Positions 39,978 to 51,341 of a stretch of 64,000 nucleotides of DNA are shown in pieces. The notes under the pieces were generated by a model, which was not told the origin of the DNA, did not search any database, and was given only the letters and a program-made list of their open reading frames with translations. How positions within the stretch are numbered: the first letter of the stretch is position 1; every line of letters begins with the position of its first letter. Location: assembly GCF_000730425.1 (NCBI RefSeq), contig NZ_CP008896.1, positions 1,364,001 to 1,428,000 on the forward strand, written 5' to 3'. Both the position numbers and the translations under genes were made by a program. Source of the stretch: Pseudomonas fluorescens. GTDB taxonomy: Bacteria > Pseudomonadota > Gammaproteobacteria > Pseudomonadales > Pseudomonadaceae.

Positions 39978-40048
39978 TGTGGGAGCGGGCTTGCCCGCGA
40001 TAGCGGTGTGACTGACCGACCGCTATCGCGGGCAAGCCCGCTCCCACA
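39978..40048. repeat. REPIN, GCGGGC/CCCGCG type
   Basis: TGTGGGAGCGGGCTTGCCCG and a perfect inverted copy lie between the convergent kinase and yebC-family genes. Confidence 0.92.
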
Positions 40049-40078
40049 CAAGCCCGCGTCCATGATTACAGGCCGGTA

Positions 40079-40786
40079 TCAGCCCGCCAGGCCAACGAAC
40101 ATATCCTGCACGTCGTCATGGTTGTCCAAGCCTTCCAGGAAGGCTTCGACTTCAGCCATCTGCTCATCACTCAAGCCGCTGACCGGATTTTTCGAGATAT
40201 AGCCCAACTTGGCCGACAACACCGTAAAACCCTGTTCCGGCAAAGACTTCTGCACCGCGTCCAGGTCGGTGGTCTCGGTGATGAACAAGGTCGTGCCCTC
40301 TTCTTCGCCTTCTTCAAAATCCTGGGCGCCGGCTTCGATGGCGGCCATTTCCGGGTCGGCATCCGGGGTATCCGGCGAGGCCTCGATCAGCCCCACGTGG
40401 TTGAAGTCCCAGGCCACGGAGCCCGAAGCGCCCAGTTGGCCCTTGCGGAACGCCACGCGGATTTCCGCTACGGTGCGGTTGATGTTGTCGGTCACGCATT
40501 CAACGATCAACGGCACCTGGTGCGGAGCAAACCCTTCGTAAGTCACGCGATGGTACTGCACGGTCTCGCCCAGCAGGCCTGCGCCTTTCTTGATCGCACG
40601 CTCCAGGGTTTCCTTGGGCATCGAGGCCTTCTTGGCCTGCTCGACCACCAGACGCAGGTGGGCGTTGGTCGCGGTGTCCGCACCGTTGCGGGCGGCAATG
40701 GTGATTTCTTTCACCAGCTTGCCGAAGATCTTGCCCTTGGCATTGGATGCCGCTTCTTTATGTTTAACCTTCCACTGTGCGCCCAT
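40079..40786 (-). CDS. YebC/PmpR-family protein
   Basis: 235 residues beginning [20 protein letters not shown], with the conserved [19 protein letters not shown] and the acidic C-terminal domain of the family. YebC proteins have been described as DNA-binding regulators (PmpR) and, more recently, as translation factors acting at proline stretches. The N-terminus differs from the standard YebC start (MAGHSKW), so this is likely a second, YeeN-like paralogue. It is a single-gene unit. Confidence 0.9.
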   Translation of the reverse strand: MGAQWKVKHKEAASNAKGKIFGKLVKEITIAARNGADTATNAHLRLVVEQAKKASMPKETLERAIKKGAGLLGETVQYHRVTYEGFAPHQVPLIVECVTDNINRTVAEIRVAFRKGQLGASGSVAWDFNHVGLIEASPDTPDADPEMAAIEAGAQDFEEGEEEGTTLFITETTDLDAVQKSLPEQGFTVLSAKLGYISKNPVSGLSDEQMAEVEAFLEGLDNHDDVQDMFVGLAG

Positions 40787-40904
40787 GACTCACTCTCTTG
40801 ATATCCGTGGCGCCGAAACGTCTACTGGCCGGCGCTTTGGCCGCAGAGTTTATAGGGCGAGAACCTATCGTTCCACCAAAAAACCGGCCAGCGTTGCAGG
40901 GGCC

Positions 40905-42230
40905 TCAGGTGCGCAGGGGGTTGATCGCGACCGAGCGATCCGGCACAAAGTCGCCCACTTGCGCCAAAACCGCAGGCCGCGCGTTCCAATAGGGCATCAG
41001 CACCAGCGCGGAAAACAACGCGGCGCCGGCGAACACGATAAACACCGTGACCGTGTCGAAGTAGCCCGGCAGCAGGCCACCGAGAATCGCGCCCACCGAA
41101 CCGCAGCCGTTGACGAAGCCCGCCGCGGTGGCGCCCGCCCTGGCCGTGCCGAAATCGATCGCCGCTGTGCTGCTGATCATCGAGTCTGGCCCGTACAGGG
41201 TCAGGCCCATCACAAACAGCAAGGCCATCACCAACAGCACGCTACCGGTATGCAATGCCCCCATAAACAACGCCAGGGACACCGTCAGCGCCAACAGGCT
41301 AAGGACACAGGCCGGCATGCGCCGGGCGCCGAACAGTTTGTCGGACGCCAGGCCAATCATGATCGGCCCCAGCAACCCCGCCAGCTCGAACGCCGTGGGC
41401 ACAATGGCCGCGCCGACCTTGCCCACCGACGGCATCTGTTCGTAGACAATCACCGGGCCCCACAACAGGATCGCGTAACGCGCCGGTTTCAGCAGGAAGT
41501 ACGCCAGGCCCAGGGTCAGTACGGTGCGGTTACGCAAGATCTCGCGCAACGGCTCCAGGATGCTGATCTTCCTGGCTGCTGCCGCCTCTTCTGCGCTCAA
41601 GGCCGGCTCCGCTTCCACGGCGGGCAACCCGACATCCTGTGGCGTGTTGCGCTGGAACACAAAGAACAGTACCGCCACCACCGCTACCACCGCCGCGCTG
41701 GAAACAAACGCGGCGTGCCAGCTGCCAATCAAGGTATAGGCCCACCAACCGGCAAACGGTGATGCCACCAGGCCGCCAAACGCATAGCAGGAACTCCATA
41801 GCCCCAACACCCGCCCGCGCTGTTGCGCCGGGAAGAAACTGCCGAGGTTCTTGCACAGGCCTGACCAGCCGGTGGACTGCGCCAGGCCCTGGATCAACAT
41901 GCAACTGACAAAGACCGGCAACGTCGCAAAGGTGCCCATGACCAACGCAGCCAGCGCGGAAATCACCAGGCCGCCGAGTACCACCACCCGTGGCCCGAAG
42001 CGGTCGGCCAGCATGCCCCAGGTGAACTGGCCGACGGCATACGCTGCCAGATACAGGCCGTCGAGGTTGGCCATCATCATTTTGTCCAGCGGGAAGCTCG
42101 GGTCGTCGACGATCCCCAACTTGGCCACGGAAAACGCTTTGCGGGTGAAATAAAAGGCGGCATAGGCCAGCCAGGTGATGGCGAAAATCTGCACGCGCCA
42201 ACGCTTGATGCTACCCATAGGGATATTCAT
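40905..42230 (-). CDS. MFS transporter of the organophosphate:phosphate antiporter type, probably phosphonate-related
   Basis: 441 residues, about 12 hydrophobic segments. The start MNIPMGSIKRWRVQIF has a GAGGTC ribosome binding site. The first loop motif GMLADRFGPRVVVLGG and AYAAFYFTRKAFSVAK resemble GlpT/UhpT-type (OPA) transporters. It heads a 2-aminoethylphosphonate cluster with LysR, phnW and phnX, so 2-aminoethylphosphonate uptake is a reasonable inference. It diverges from the first LysR gene across 258 bp with a CAGTACC/GGTACTG inverted repeat (42306-42328). Confidence 0.85.
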   Translation of the reverse strand: MNIPMGSIKRWRVQIFAITWLAYAAFYFTRKAFSVAKLGIVDDPSFPLDKMMMANLDGLYLAAYAVGQFTWGMLADRFGPRVVVLGGLVISALAALVMGTFATLPVFVSCMLIQGLAQSTGWSGLCKNLGSFFPAQQRGRVLGLWSSCYAFGGLVASPFAGWWAYTLIGSWHAAFVSSAAVVAVVAVLFFVFQRNTPQDVGLPAVEAEPALSAEEAAAARKISILEPLREILRNRTVLTLGLAYFLLKPARYAILLWGPVIVYEQMPSVGKVGAAIVPTAFELAGLLGPIMIGLASDKLFGARRMPACVLSLLALTVSLALFMGALHTGSVLLVMALLFVMGLTLYGPDSMISSTAAIDFGTARAGATAAGFVNGCGSVGAILGGLLPGYFDTVTVFIVFAGAALFSALVLMPYWNARPAVLAQVGDFVPDRSVAINPLRT

Positions 42231-42488
42231 GTGGTTCTGACCTCAGGTGTGAGTGTGCCGGCAGAGTCGGGAAGCAATTGCCTGTGTTTTTATTGTTTTG
42301 CACTGCAGTACCGGGTCGCAGGGTACTGGTCAGATGAGTCCTGCAAGGTTGCACGCCAGGGCCCATGATCGCCGAAGCTGTAAGACTCAACCCGCGGCGA
42401 CTGGGGGCTATCAAAGCAATGGCTGACTAATAGGTAAAATCGATTTATCGTATTTCAAATATAAGTTCAGCTTGTAAGAGGCCATGCC

Positions 42489-43394
42489 ATGTCGGTTTCC
42501 CATGCCCAACTCAAAGCCTTCCATGCCGTGGCGATCCACAGCAGCTTTACGCTGGCGGCAGAACGACTGTTCCTCACCCAGCCAGCCATTTCCGACCAAG
42601 TGCGCAAACTCGAAGAGCGTTTCGGCGTGCTGTTGTTCCATCGCAACAAGCGCTCGGTGCGCCTGACTGACCTGGGAGAGCGCCTGCTGAGCATCACCCA
42701 GCGCCTGTTCGTGATTGCCGCCGAAGCCGAAGAACTGCTGCAAGACTCCAAGGCCCTGCAAACCGGCAGCCTGACCCTGGCCGTGGACGCGCCGGTGCAT
42801 GTACTGCCGCAGATCGCCCGGTTCTGCGAACGCTATCCGGGGATTACTGTAAAGGTCGAGACCGGCAACACCGATGACGCGCTGTACCGCCTGTACAACT
42901 ATCAGGCCGACCTGGCGCTGGTGGGGCGTGATGTCGACGATGAGCGCCTGCTCTCGATCCCCCTGCGCGATGACCCGATGCTGGCTTTTGTGGCACGTAA
43001 CCACCCGTGGGCCGGGCGCGAGTCCATCGACCTGGAGGACCTGGACGACACGCCCCTGGTGTTGCGGGAAACCGGCTCGGTGACTCGTCAGACCCTGGAG
43101 CGCGAGATGCATCAGGCCGGGCTGCGGATCCGCCCGGCGATCCAGGTGGAAGGCCGCGAAGCCGCACGGGAAGCGGTGGTGGTGGGAATTGGCGTGGGGG
43201 TGGTCTCGGCGTCGGAGTTCGGCGCAGACTCGCGGGTGTATGCCATGCCGATCCGCGACTGTACCCAGCGCATGAAGGAGACGCTGGTATGCCTGAAGGA
43301 GCAGAGCTCGCGGCGGGTGGTGGCGACCTTTCTGGAGATTGTCCGGGAGAGACTGCGCGAAGATCAGCTTGAAGCCAGCTCGAAAAACGCCTGA
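42489..43394 (+). CDS. LysR-family regulator, aminoethylphosphonate-associated type
   Basis: 301 residues. Winged helix FTLAAERLFLTQPAISDQVRKLEERFGVLLFHR (about 18-50), then the effector domain. It resembles the LysR group that accompanies phosphonate catabolism genes (TIGR03339-like, from memory). It diverges from the OPA-type transporter and probably controls it. Its 3' end overlaps the end of the second LysR gene by 31 bp in convergent orientation. Confidence 0.9.
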   Translation: MSVSHAQLKAFHAVAIHSSFTLAAERLFLTQPAISDQVRKLEERFGVLLFHRNKRSVRLTDLGERLLSITQRLFVIAAEAEELLQDSKALQTGSLTLAVDAPVHVLPQIARFCERYPGITVKVETGNTDDALYRLYNYQADLALVGRDVDDERLLSIPLRDDPMLAFVARNHPWAGRESIDLEDLDDTPLVLRETGSVTRQTLEREMHQAGLRIRPAIQVEGREAAREAVVVGIGVGVVSASEFGADSRVYAMPIRDCTQRMKETLVCLKEQSSRRVVATFLEIVRERLREDQLEASSKNA

Positions 43395-44224
43395 ATCAAG
43401 CGCAACTCCCGGCGCCGCTCCATGCAGCCGAGCATGTGCTGGTTCAGCAATCCGTCACCACGCAGAGGAATCGCGTGGACCCGGGGATCACGACTGACCT
43501 CCACCGAGGACACCACGCCCACCCCCAACTGCGCAGCCACCGCTTCTGTCACCGCTTCACGGCTGTCCAGTTCCAGCAATACCCTGGGTTGCACGCCGGC
43601 CTTGGTACAGGCGTCGTCGAAGGTGCGACGGGTGATGGAACTGGGCTCGCGCAACACCATGATCACCTGGTCCAACTGCTCCAGGCCGATACCCGCCGGC
43701 TGCGCCAGCCACGGATGGCCAGCCGGTACCAGGGCGCAGATGCGCGACTCGTTCAAGGCCTGCAAATGCACGCCCTTGCGGGGCTCCACTTCGGTCAACA
43801 CCGCCACATCCGCATGCTCGGACAGCAGCGCGGCCAAGGTTTCCTGGGCGTTGCCCAGGCGCAGGTTGACGGTAATCCCGGGGTAACGCGCACGCAGCTT
43901 TGCCAGCATCGGCATGACCATATGGGGCCCATCTGCCGCCACTTCCAGGCGCCCGGTGAGCAATTGGCGGTTAGCTTCCAGCAGGGTCTGTGCTTCATCC
44001 ACCAGGCCGAAAATGCTACGGGTGATGGCCGCCAGCTTGATGCCCTCCTCCGTCAACTCGACGCGCCGCGCGGTACGCCGCAGCAGGGTGATCTGGTAAT
44101 GCTCCTCCAGCGCCTTGATATGCCCGGTCACGGCCGGCTGGCTGATAAACAGGCGCGCAGCGGCACGGGTGAAACTGCCATCCCGGGCCACGGCGTCAAA
44201 TGCACGCAGTTGAAAAAGATTCAT
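43364..44224 (-). CDS. LysR-family regulator divergent from phnW
   Basis: 286 residues from MNLFQLRAFDAVARDGSFTR; the frame is open further upstream, but that adds no conserved residues and runs into the phnW promoter. Winged helix FTRAAARLFISQPAVTGHIKALEEHYQITLL, effector domain about 88-286. It is related to the neighbouring LysR protein and diverges from phnW by 112 bp, so it is the likely direct phnWX regulator. Confidence 0.9.
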   Translation of the reverse strand: MNLFQLRAFDAVARDGSFTRAAARLFISQPAVTGHIKALEEHYQITLLRRTARRVELTEEGIKLAAITRSIFGLVDEAQTLLEANRQLLTGRLEVAADGPHMVMPMLAKLRARYPGITVNLRLGNAQETLAALLSEHADVAVLTEVEPRKGVHLQALNESRICALVPAGHPWLAQPAGIGLEQLDQVIMVLREPSSITRRTFDDACTKAGVQPRVLLELDSREAVTEAVAAQLGVGVVSSVEVSRDPRVHAIPLRGDGLLNQHMLGCMERRRELRLIQAFFELASS

Positions 44225-44336
44225 AGCTATCGGCCTCACTGATGGCTGGCATAACAACAAACAATTTGATTGATAACAAGCCAAACTGCAATTTATGTCC
44301 CGTAGCTTCATCCCACCGCTCTGCGAGGACATGAGA

Positions 44337-45446
44337 ATGAGTACTGCCGCACCGATCCTGCTCACACCCGGGCCCCTGACCACGTCCGCCCGCACCCGCC
44401 AGGCGATGATGGTTGACTGGGGTTCGTGGGATGAGCGCTTCAACCAACTGACCGCCAGCCTCTGTGAGCAACTGCTGGCGATCATCAACGGCAGCGACAG
44501 CCACCACTGTGTCCCCTTGCAGGGCAGCGGCACATTCGCCGTCGAAGCCGCCATCGGCACCCTGGTACCCCGCAATGGCAAGGTGCTGGTGCTGATCAAC
44601 GGTGCCTACGGCAAGCGCCTGGCGAAGATCTGCGAAGTGCTGGGCCGCCCGTTCAGCACCTTCGAAACCGCCGAAGACCAACCCACCGCCGCCGCCGATG
44701 TCGACCGGCTGTTGCAGGCTGACAGCAGCATCACCCATATCGCGCTGATCCACTGCGAAACCAGCACCGGCATCCTCAACCCGCTGCCGGAGATCGCCCA
44801 GGTCATCCAGCGCCACGGCAAGCGCCTGATCATCGATGCCATGAGTTCCTTCGGCGCGCTGCCGGTCGACGCTGCCCAAGTGCCGTTTGACGCACTGATC
44901 GCCGCCTCCGGCAAATGCCTGGAAGGAGTGCCGGGCATGGGTTTTGTCTTTGCCAAAAAAGAAGCACTGGCCGCCGCCCAGGGCAACAGCCATTCCCTGG
45001 CCATGGATCTGTTCGACCAGCACGCCTACATGGCCAAGACCGGCCAATGGCGTTTTACCCCGCCAACCCATGTGGTGGCCGCCCTGCATGAAGCGCTGCT
45101 GCAATACAACGAAGAAGGCGGCTTGCCGGCCCGCCAGCAGCGCTATACCGCCAACTGCCAGACACTGCTGGACGGCATGGCCGACCTGGGCCTGCGCAGC
45201 TTCCTGCCCACGGCGATCCAGGCGCCGATCATCATCACCTTCCACGCGCCGAACGATCCGCGCTACCAGTTCAAGGACTTCTACGAGCGGGTCAAGGCCA
45301 AGGGTTTCATCCTGTATCCGGGCAAATTGACCCAGGTCGAAACCTTCCGCGTCGGCTGCATCGGTCACGTCAACCAGGCAGACATGCAAGCGGCGGTGGC
45401 GGCGATTGCCCAGGCGCTGCAAGAGATGGAAGTGCTCGACATCTAA
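44337..45446 (+). CDS. phnW: 2-aminoethylphosphonate--pyruvate transaminase
   Basis: 369 residues. It converts 2-aminoethylphosphonate and pyruvate to phosphonoacetaldehyde and alanine. PLP-binding Lys lies in [15 protein letters not shown] (about 193), with the family start [11 protein letters not shown] and [14 protein letters not shown]. Two in-frame ATGs are close: at 44331 the GAGGA ribosome binding site would be one base away, at 44337 it is seven away, so 44337 (MSTAAP) is chosen. phnX follows 77 bp downstream. Confidence 0.96.
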   Translation: MSTAAPILLTPGPLTTSARTRQAMMVDWGSWDERFNQLTASLCEQLLAIINGSDSHHCVPLQGSGTFAVEAAIGTLVPRNGKVLVLINGAYGKRLAKICEVLGRPFSTFETAEDQPTAAADVDRLLQADSSITHIALIHCETSTGILNPLPEIAQVIQRHGKRLIIDAMSSFGALPVDAAQVPFDALIAASGKCLEGVPGMGFVFAKKEALAAAQGNSHSLAMDLFDQHAYMAKTGQWRFTPPTHVVAALHEALLQYNEEGGLPARQQRYTANCQTLLDGMADLGLRSFLPTAIQAPIIITFHAPNDPRYQFKDFYERVKAKGFILYPGKLTQVETFRVGCIGHVNQADMQAAVAAIAQALQEMEVLDI

Positions 45447-45473
45447 TCCTCCTCGACGATAGGCCTTCATGGC

Positions 45474-45502
45474 CGCTATCGCCGGCAAGCCGGCGCCTAC
45501 AC
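45474..45502. repeat. Single REP half-element between phnW and phnX
   Basis: CGCTATCGCCGGCAAGCCGG followed by CGCCTACAC is a lone right half of the GCCGGC-type REP; no inverted partner is found to its left. Confidence 0.8.
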
Positions 45503-45523
45503 ATTATTTACAGGACTTGAACC

Positions 45524-46351
45524 ATGAATTATCAGCACCCCAACACCCTGCAGGCCGCCATCCTCGACTGGGCCGGCACTGTGGTCGACTTCGGCTCCTT
45601 CGCCCCCACGCAGATTTTTGTCGAGGCTTTCGCCGAGTTCGACGTGCAGGTGTCCATCGAAGAAGCCCGTGGCCCGATGGGCATGGGCAAGTGGGACCAC
45701 ATCCGCACCCTGTGTGATCAGCCACAGGTTGCCGAGCGCTACCGCAAGGCCTTTGGCCGCACGCCGACCGACGATGACGTGACCGCCATCTACGAGCGCT
45801 TCATGCCCTTGCAGATCGAAAAGATCGCCGAGCACTCGGCGCTGATTCCCGGCGCCCTGGAAACCATCGCCGCGCTGCGTGCGCAAGGGATCAAGATCGG
45901 CTCCTGCTCCGGCTACCCCAAGCAAGTGATGGACAAAGTGGTCGAACTGGCGGCTACCAATGGCTACATCGCCGACCATGTCGTCGCCACCGACGAAGTG
46001 CCCAATGGGCGCCCATGGCCGGCCCAGGCCCTGGCCAACGTGATCGCCCTGGGCATCGATGACGTGGCGGCCTGTGTGAAGATCGACGACACCGTACCGG
46101 GCATCCTCGAAGGCCGCCGCGCCGGGATGTGGACCGTGGCGCTGACCTGCTCGGGCAACGCCCTGGGCCTGACCTACGAGCAGTTCCGCGCCCTGGCTCC
46201 GGCGACGCTGGCCAGCGAGCGCAAGCGCATCGAAGCGATGTTCGCCGGCTCGCGCCCCCACTACCTGATCGACACCATCACCGACCTGCCCGGCGTGATC
46301 GCCGACATCAATCAGCGCCTGGCCCGTGGTGAAATGCCGCAAAGCGCCTGA
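45524..46351 (+). CDS. phnX: Phosphonoacetaldehyde hydrolase
   Basis: 275 residues, HAD superfamily. It cleaves the C-P bond of phosphonoacetaldehyde to acetaldehyde and phosphate via a Schiff base. The nucleophile Asp15 lies in LDWAGTVVD, the Schiff-base Lys56 in MGMGKWDH, and the HAD motif III region contains [13 protein letters not shown] with the metal-binding Asp pair. It follows phnW and completes the two-step phosphonatase pathway. Confidence 0.96.
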   Translation: MNYQHPNTLQAAILDWAGTVVDFGSFAPTQIFVEAFAEFDVQVSIEEARGPMGMGKWDHIRTLCDQPQVAERYRKAFGRTPTDDDVTAIYERFMPLQIEKIAEHSALIPGALETIAALRAQGIKIGSCSGYPKQVMDKVVELAATNGYIADHVVATDEVPNGRPWPAQALANVIALGIDDVAACVKIDDTVPGILEGRRAGMWTVALTCSGNALGLTYEQFRALAPATLASERKRIEAMFAGSRPHYLIDTITDLPGVIADINQRLARGEMPQSA

Positions 46352-46370
46352 TCGAGATCAATACATCGCC

Positions 46371-46456
46371 CCTCACTCGGGCAAACCTTGCCTAACAGGT
46401 TTAGGCTGAAGGGACTCCGTCGCCAAAGAACGGAGGTTTGCCCCTGATGAGTGAGG
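46371..46456 (+). promoter_or_regulatory. Possible structured 5' leader of the cytochrome b561 gene
   Basis: The outer stem pairs CCTCACTC+GGGCAAACC (46371-46387) with GGTTTGCCC (46435-46443) and GAGTGAGG (46449-46456), leaving a CTGAT bulge. Inside lie two hairpins, CCTAA/TTAGG (46391-46405) and CTCCGT/ACGGAG (46415-46435; the last base is shared with the outer stem, so one pair must yield). The result is a three-way junction. The ribosome binding site GAGGAAAG (46452-46459) overlaps the closing strand, so folding would limit access to it. No T-run follows, so it is not a plain terminator. Pairing is seen; function is inferred. Confidence 0.5.
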
Positions 46457-46465
46457 AAAGACGCG

Positions 46466-47011
46466 ATGCCGTGGAAAAACAGTGAATCCCGTTACAGTAC
46501 GATGTCCATCGCCCTGCACTGGCTGATGCTGGTGCTGCTGGTGGTGGTCTACGCCACCATTGAATTTCGCGGGATTTTCCCCAAAGGCAGCGGCGGGCGC
46601 ACGTTAATCAAAGAACTGCACTTCATGTTCGGCCTGACCGTGTTCGTGCTGGTCTGGCTGCGCCTGTTTGCAAGAAGCTTCGGTGTAGCGCCGAAAATCC
46701 TGCCCGCCCCGCCGCCATGGCAAACGCTGCTGGCAACGCTGATGCACGTGGCGCTGTATGTGTTCATGATCGGCATGCCGATCTTTGGCTGGCTGATTGT
46801 CAGTGCCGAAGGGCATTCGGTGTGGTTCTACGGGATCGAGTTGCCACCGCTGATCGGTGAAGACAAGGACCTGGCCAAGCAGATCGAAGGTTGGCATGTG
46901 CTGGGCGGCACCATCGGCTACTGGCTGATCGGCCTGCATGCGGCGGCGGGTCTGTACCACCACTATTTCATGCGCGATAACACCGTATTGCGCATGTTGC
47001 CCAAGCGTTAA
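46466..47011 (+). CDS. Cytochrome b561-family membrane protein
   Basis: 181 residues, four membrane helices. Start MPWKNSESRYSTMSIALHW is set by the ribosome binding site GAGGAAAG seven bases upstream. Heme-ligand candidates are the His in SIALHWL, ELHFMFG, LMHVALYVFMIG, GWHVLGG and GLHAAAGLYHHYF. Such di-heme proteins pass electrons from quinol, some to oxygen or superoxide. The stop lies in a TTAA shared with the convergent PLP enzyme gene. It may have a structured leader. Confidence 0.92.
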   Translation: MPWKNSESRYSTMSIALHWLMLVLLVVVYATIEFRGIFPKGSGGRTLIKELHFMFGLTVFVLVWLRLFARSFGVAPKILPAPPPWQTLLATLMHVALYVFMIGMPIFGWLIVSAEGHSVWFYGIELPPLIGEDKDLAKQIEGWHVLGGTIGYWLIGLHAAAGLYHHYFMRDNTVLRMLPKR

Positions 47012-47898
47012 CCCACAAAACCGCGGCGGCCTTGCAGGCCGCCGGTGTGCACAAAGACCAGCCGAGTGCCGGGGGCAAAGCGCCCGGCCTCGATCCGTTG
47101 CTTGAGCGCCAGCAGCGCCTTACCGGTGTAGAGCGGTTCCAACGGTAGGCCGCAGGCCAGCTCAGTGGCCTGGATAAATTCAAGCAATAACGGATCGGCC
47201 TTCGCAAAACCGCCACGGCTGGCATCCACCAGTTCGTATCCGCCCTGCACAATGGCCTGCACATTCTGCTCGACGCCATGACCCTGCGGCACCGCCATTG
47301 CCCCATACACAGGATGGGCGCCCGCCTCCGCCAGCACCAAGCCTGCGAGCGTGGTGCCGGTGCCGGTTGCCAGCCACCAGGCGTCATAGTCGCCCCACCC
47401 CAGGGCATGCAACTGCATGCGCGCCTGCTCGACCAGCACCCCGCAACCCTGCGCTCCCGCCATTGCGCCACCGCCTTCGGGCACGGGATGCAGGTGTGGG
47501 TATTGCTCGCCCCACGGCAACCAGAAGTCCGGTGCATGACGCGCGCGGTAACCGCCATAGCCCAGCCAGTGCAACTGCATGCCGAAGGCTTGCAGATCGA
47601 GAATAGTCGGGGTGCCTTGAGGGTGCCCGCGCAATAGGCCGACGGTGGCAAAACCGAAGCGTTTGCCGGCCGCCGCCAGGGCATGCAGATGGTTGGAGTG
47701 GGCGCCGCCCAGGCTGATGATGCCGCTGGCACCCGCCTGGTGCGCGTGGGCCAGATGCCCGGTGAGCTTGAACCACTTGTTGCCGCTGATCAGCGGGTCG
47801 ATGCAGTCCAGGCGCAGCACGGCCACCTCGACCCCGTTCAACCACTCCAGTTGCAAGGGCTCAAGGGGCGCGTGGGGAAGCCAATCAAAAGGACCCAT
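47008..47898 (-). CDS. PLP-dependent D-cysteine desulfhydrase/ACC deaminase-family protein
   Basis: 296 residues of the tryptophan-synthase-beta fold. The PLP Lys is in ISGNKWFKL (about 38-46), the substrate loop in GGAHSNHLHALAAAG, and the phosphate-binding loop in ATGTGTTLAG. Members deaminate ACC or desulphurate D-cysteine; the exact substrate cannot be told here. It is convergent with the cytochrome b561 gene, and the two TAA stops overlap in TTAA. Confidence 0.87.
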   Translation of the reverse strand: MGPFDWLPHAPLEPLQLEWLNGVEVAVLRLDCIDPLISGNKWFKLTGHLAHAHQAGASGIISLGGAHSNHLHALAAAGKRFGFATVGLLRGHPQGTPTILDLQAFGMQLHWLGYGGYRARHAPDFWLPWGEQYPHLHPVPEGGGAMAGAQGCGVLVEQARMQLHALGWGDYDAWWLATGTGTTLAGLVLAEAGAHPVYGAMAVPQGHGVEQNVQAIVQGGYELVDASRGGFAKADPLLLEFIQATELACGLPLEPLYTGKALLALKQRIEAGRFAPGTRLVFVHTGGLQGRRGFVG

Positions 47899-47955
47899 CA
47901 GGGCATGTCTGCAAGAAAAAAGGGGCGGTAGTCTAACACCGCCCCTCTTCAGTGC

Positions 47956-50055
<2,100 letters not shown>

Positions 50056-50206
50056 TTATGTCCCACAGACTAAGAGCCACGTCCTTAGCGCTCAATGACT
50101 GAAACTGACAAGTTAATGATCAAAATGCGCAGCGCCCCTTGGCAAGCGTGGCGACGCGCCCTACCCTAGGGGCGAACCCTGCACATGGCCTGTTGTCTGT
50201 TTCCTC

Positions 50207-51337
50207 ATGCGTAAATTACTTGCCTTGACCCTCACCATGGCCCTGGTCGCCGCCGTTTCCGCCTATCTGGTCTGGACCCAGGAACGCCCCGTGGGGCATT
50301 ACCTGTCGGACCTGCGGATCAACCTGGCTGTGAACGAGGGCATTCCCGCCGATCACGGCAACCTGCTGGGCATCCAGCCGGAGTTGTTTCCCGCTGACTA
50401 CCAGAGCCTGGAGCGCTTGCACCTCAAGCTCTCGGCCTATTTGCGCAATGCCCGGGACATGGGGCTGATCAATGACAAAACCATCGTGGTCCTGCCGGAA
50501 CATGTCGGCACCTGGCTGATGGTCAGCGGCGAAAAAAACGAGCTGTACCAGGCGACCAATCTCAAAGAGGCAATGAACTGGCTGTCGGCAAGCAACCCCT
50601 TACTGTTCCTGCGCGCACTGATCAGTGCCCAGGGCGACAGCCGCCTGGACGATGCGTACCTGCGCATGAAGGCGCCGGCCATGGCCCGTGATTACCAGGT
50701 GCTGTTTGGCGGCCTGGCCAAGGAATTCGGGGTGACCCTGGTGGCCGGCTCCATTGCCCTGCCCAACCCCAGCATCAACCAGGGCCAATTGCAGGTCGGC
50801 CACGGCGCGCTGTACAACACCAGCCTGGTGTTCGACCGCGACGGCCTGCCGTTGGGCCAACCCCAGCGCCAGCTTTACCCCATCTTTGAAGAGCGCGGCT
50901 TTATCGCCCCAGGCGACGAAAGCGCGATCAGCGTCATCGACACCCCGGCCGGACGCCTGGGCATCCTGATCGGCAGCGACAGCTGGTACCCGGACAACTA
51001 CCGCAAGCTCAACGAACAAGGCGCGCAATTGGTGGCGGTGCCGGCCCTGGTGATTGGTCGTGATACTTGGGACAAGCCATGGCGCGGCTTCAAAAGCGTG
51101 TCCACGCCACCGGAAGTCAGCCTCAAACCCGAAGAGCTCAGCGAAGGTGAAGCCTGGCATCGCCTGAGCCTGATCAGCCAGGCGCCTATCAGCCTGGCCG
51201 GCGCAGGCATGAGCGTATTCATGCGCGGGCAATTCTGGGACCAGGGCACCAGTGGTCAGAGTTTTCTCAGCGCCAACGGTCAAGTCTTCGCCGACGGCAA
51301 CGCGCGTGGTGCGCGCTTGCTGAACGTGTGGCTGTAA
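50207..51337 (+). CDS. Membrane-anchored nitrilase-fold protein lacking the catalytic cysteine
   Basis: 376 residues. An N-terminal hydrophobic segment (about 3-24) probably anchors it, facing the periplasm. The carbon-nitrogen hydrolase fold is recognisable: PEHVGTW holds the usual Glu (about 98), and GRLGILIGSDSWYPDNYR matches the region around the nucleophile. There, the normal ICxD is IGSD (about 252-255), so no Cys is in place; the usual Lys segment also reads QRQLYPIFEE. It is thus probably not a classical amidase. The AraC gene follows after 4 bp and may be co-transcribed. Confidence 0.82.
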   Translation: MRKLLALTLTMALVAAVSAYLVWTQERPVGHYLSDLRINLAVNEGIPADHGNLLGIQPELFPADYQSLERLHLKLSAYLRNARDMGLINDKTIVVLPEHVGTWLMVSGEKNELYQATNLKEAMNWLSASNPLLFLRALISAQGDSRLDDAYLRMKAPAMARDYQVLFGGLAKEFGVTLVAGSIALPNPSINQGQLQVGHGALYNTSLVFDRDGLPLGQPQRQLYPIFEERGFIAPGDESAISVIDTPAGRLGILIGSDSWYPDNYRKLNEQGAQLVAVPALVIGRDTWDKPWRGFKSVSTPPEVSLKPEELSEGEAWHRLSLISQAPISLAGAGMSVFMRGQFWDQGTSGQSFLSANGQVFADGNARGARLLNVWL

Positions 51338-51341
51338 CGCC

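Noticed and set aside
46371..46456. A c-di-GMP-I (GEMM) or fluoride riboswitch, or a hammerhead ribozyme, in the cytochrome b561 leader.
   Set aside because: GGGCAAACC, CCTAA and CTGATGA occur, but the order, spacing and other conserved parts of these classes do not fit.
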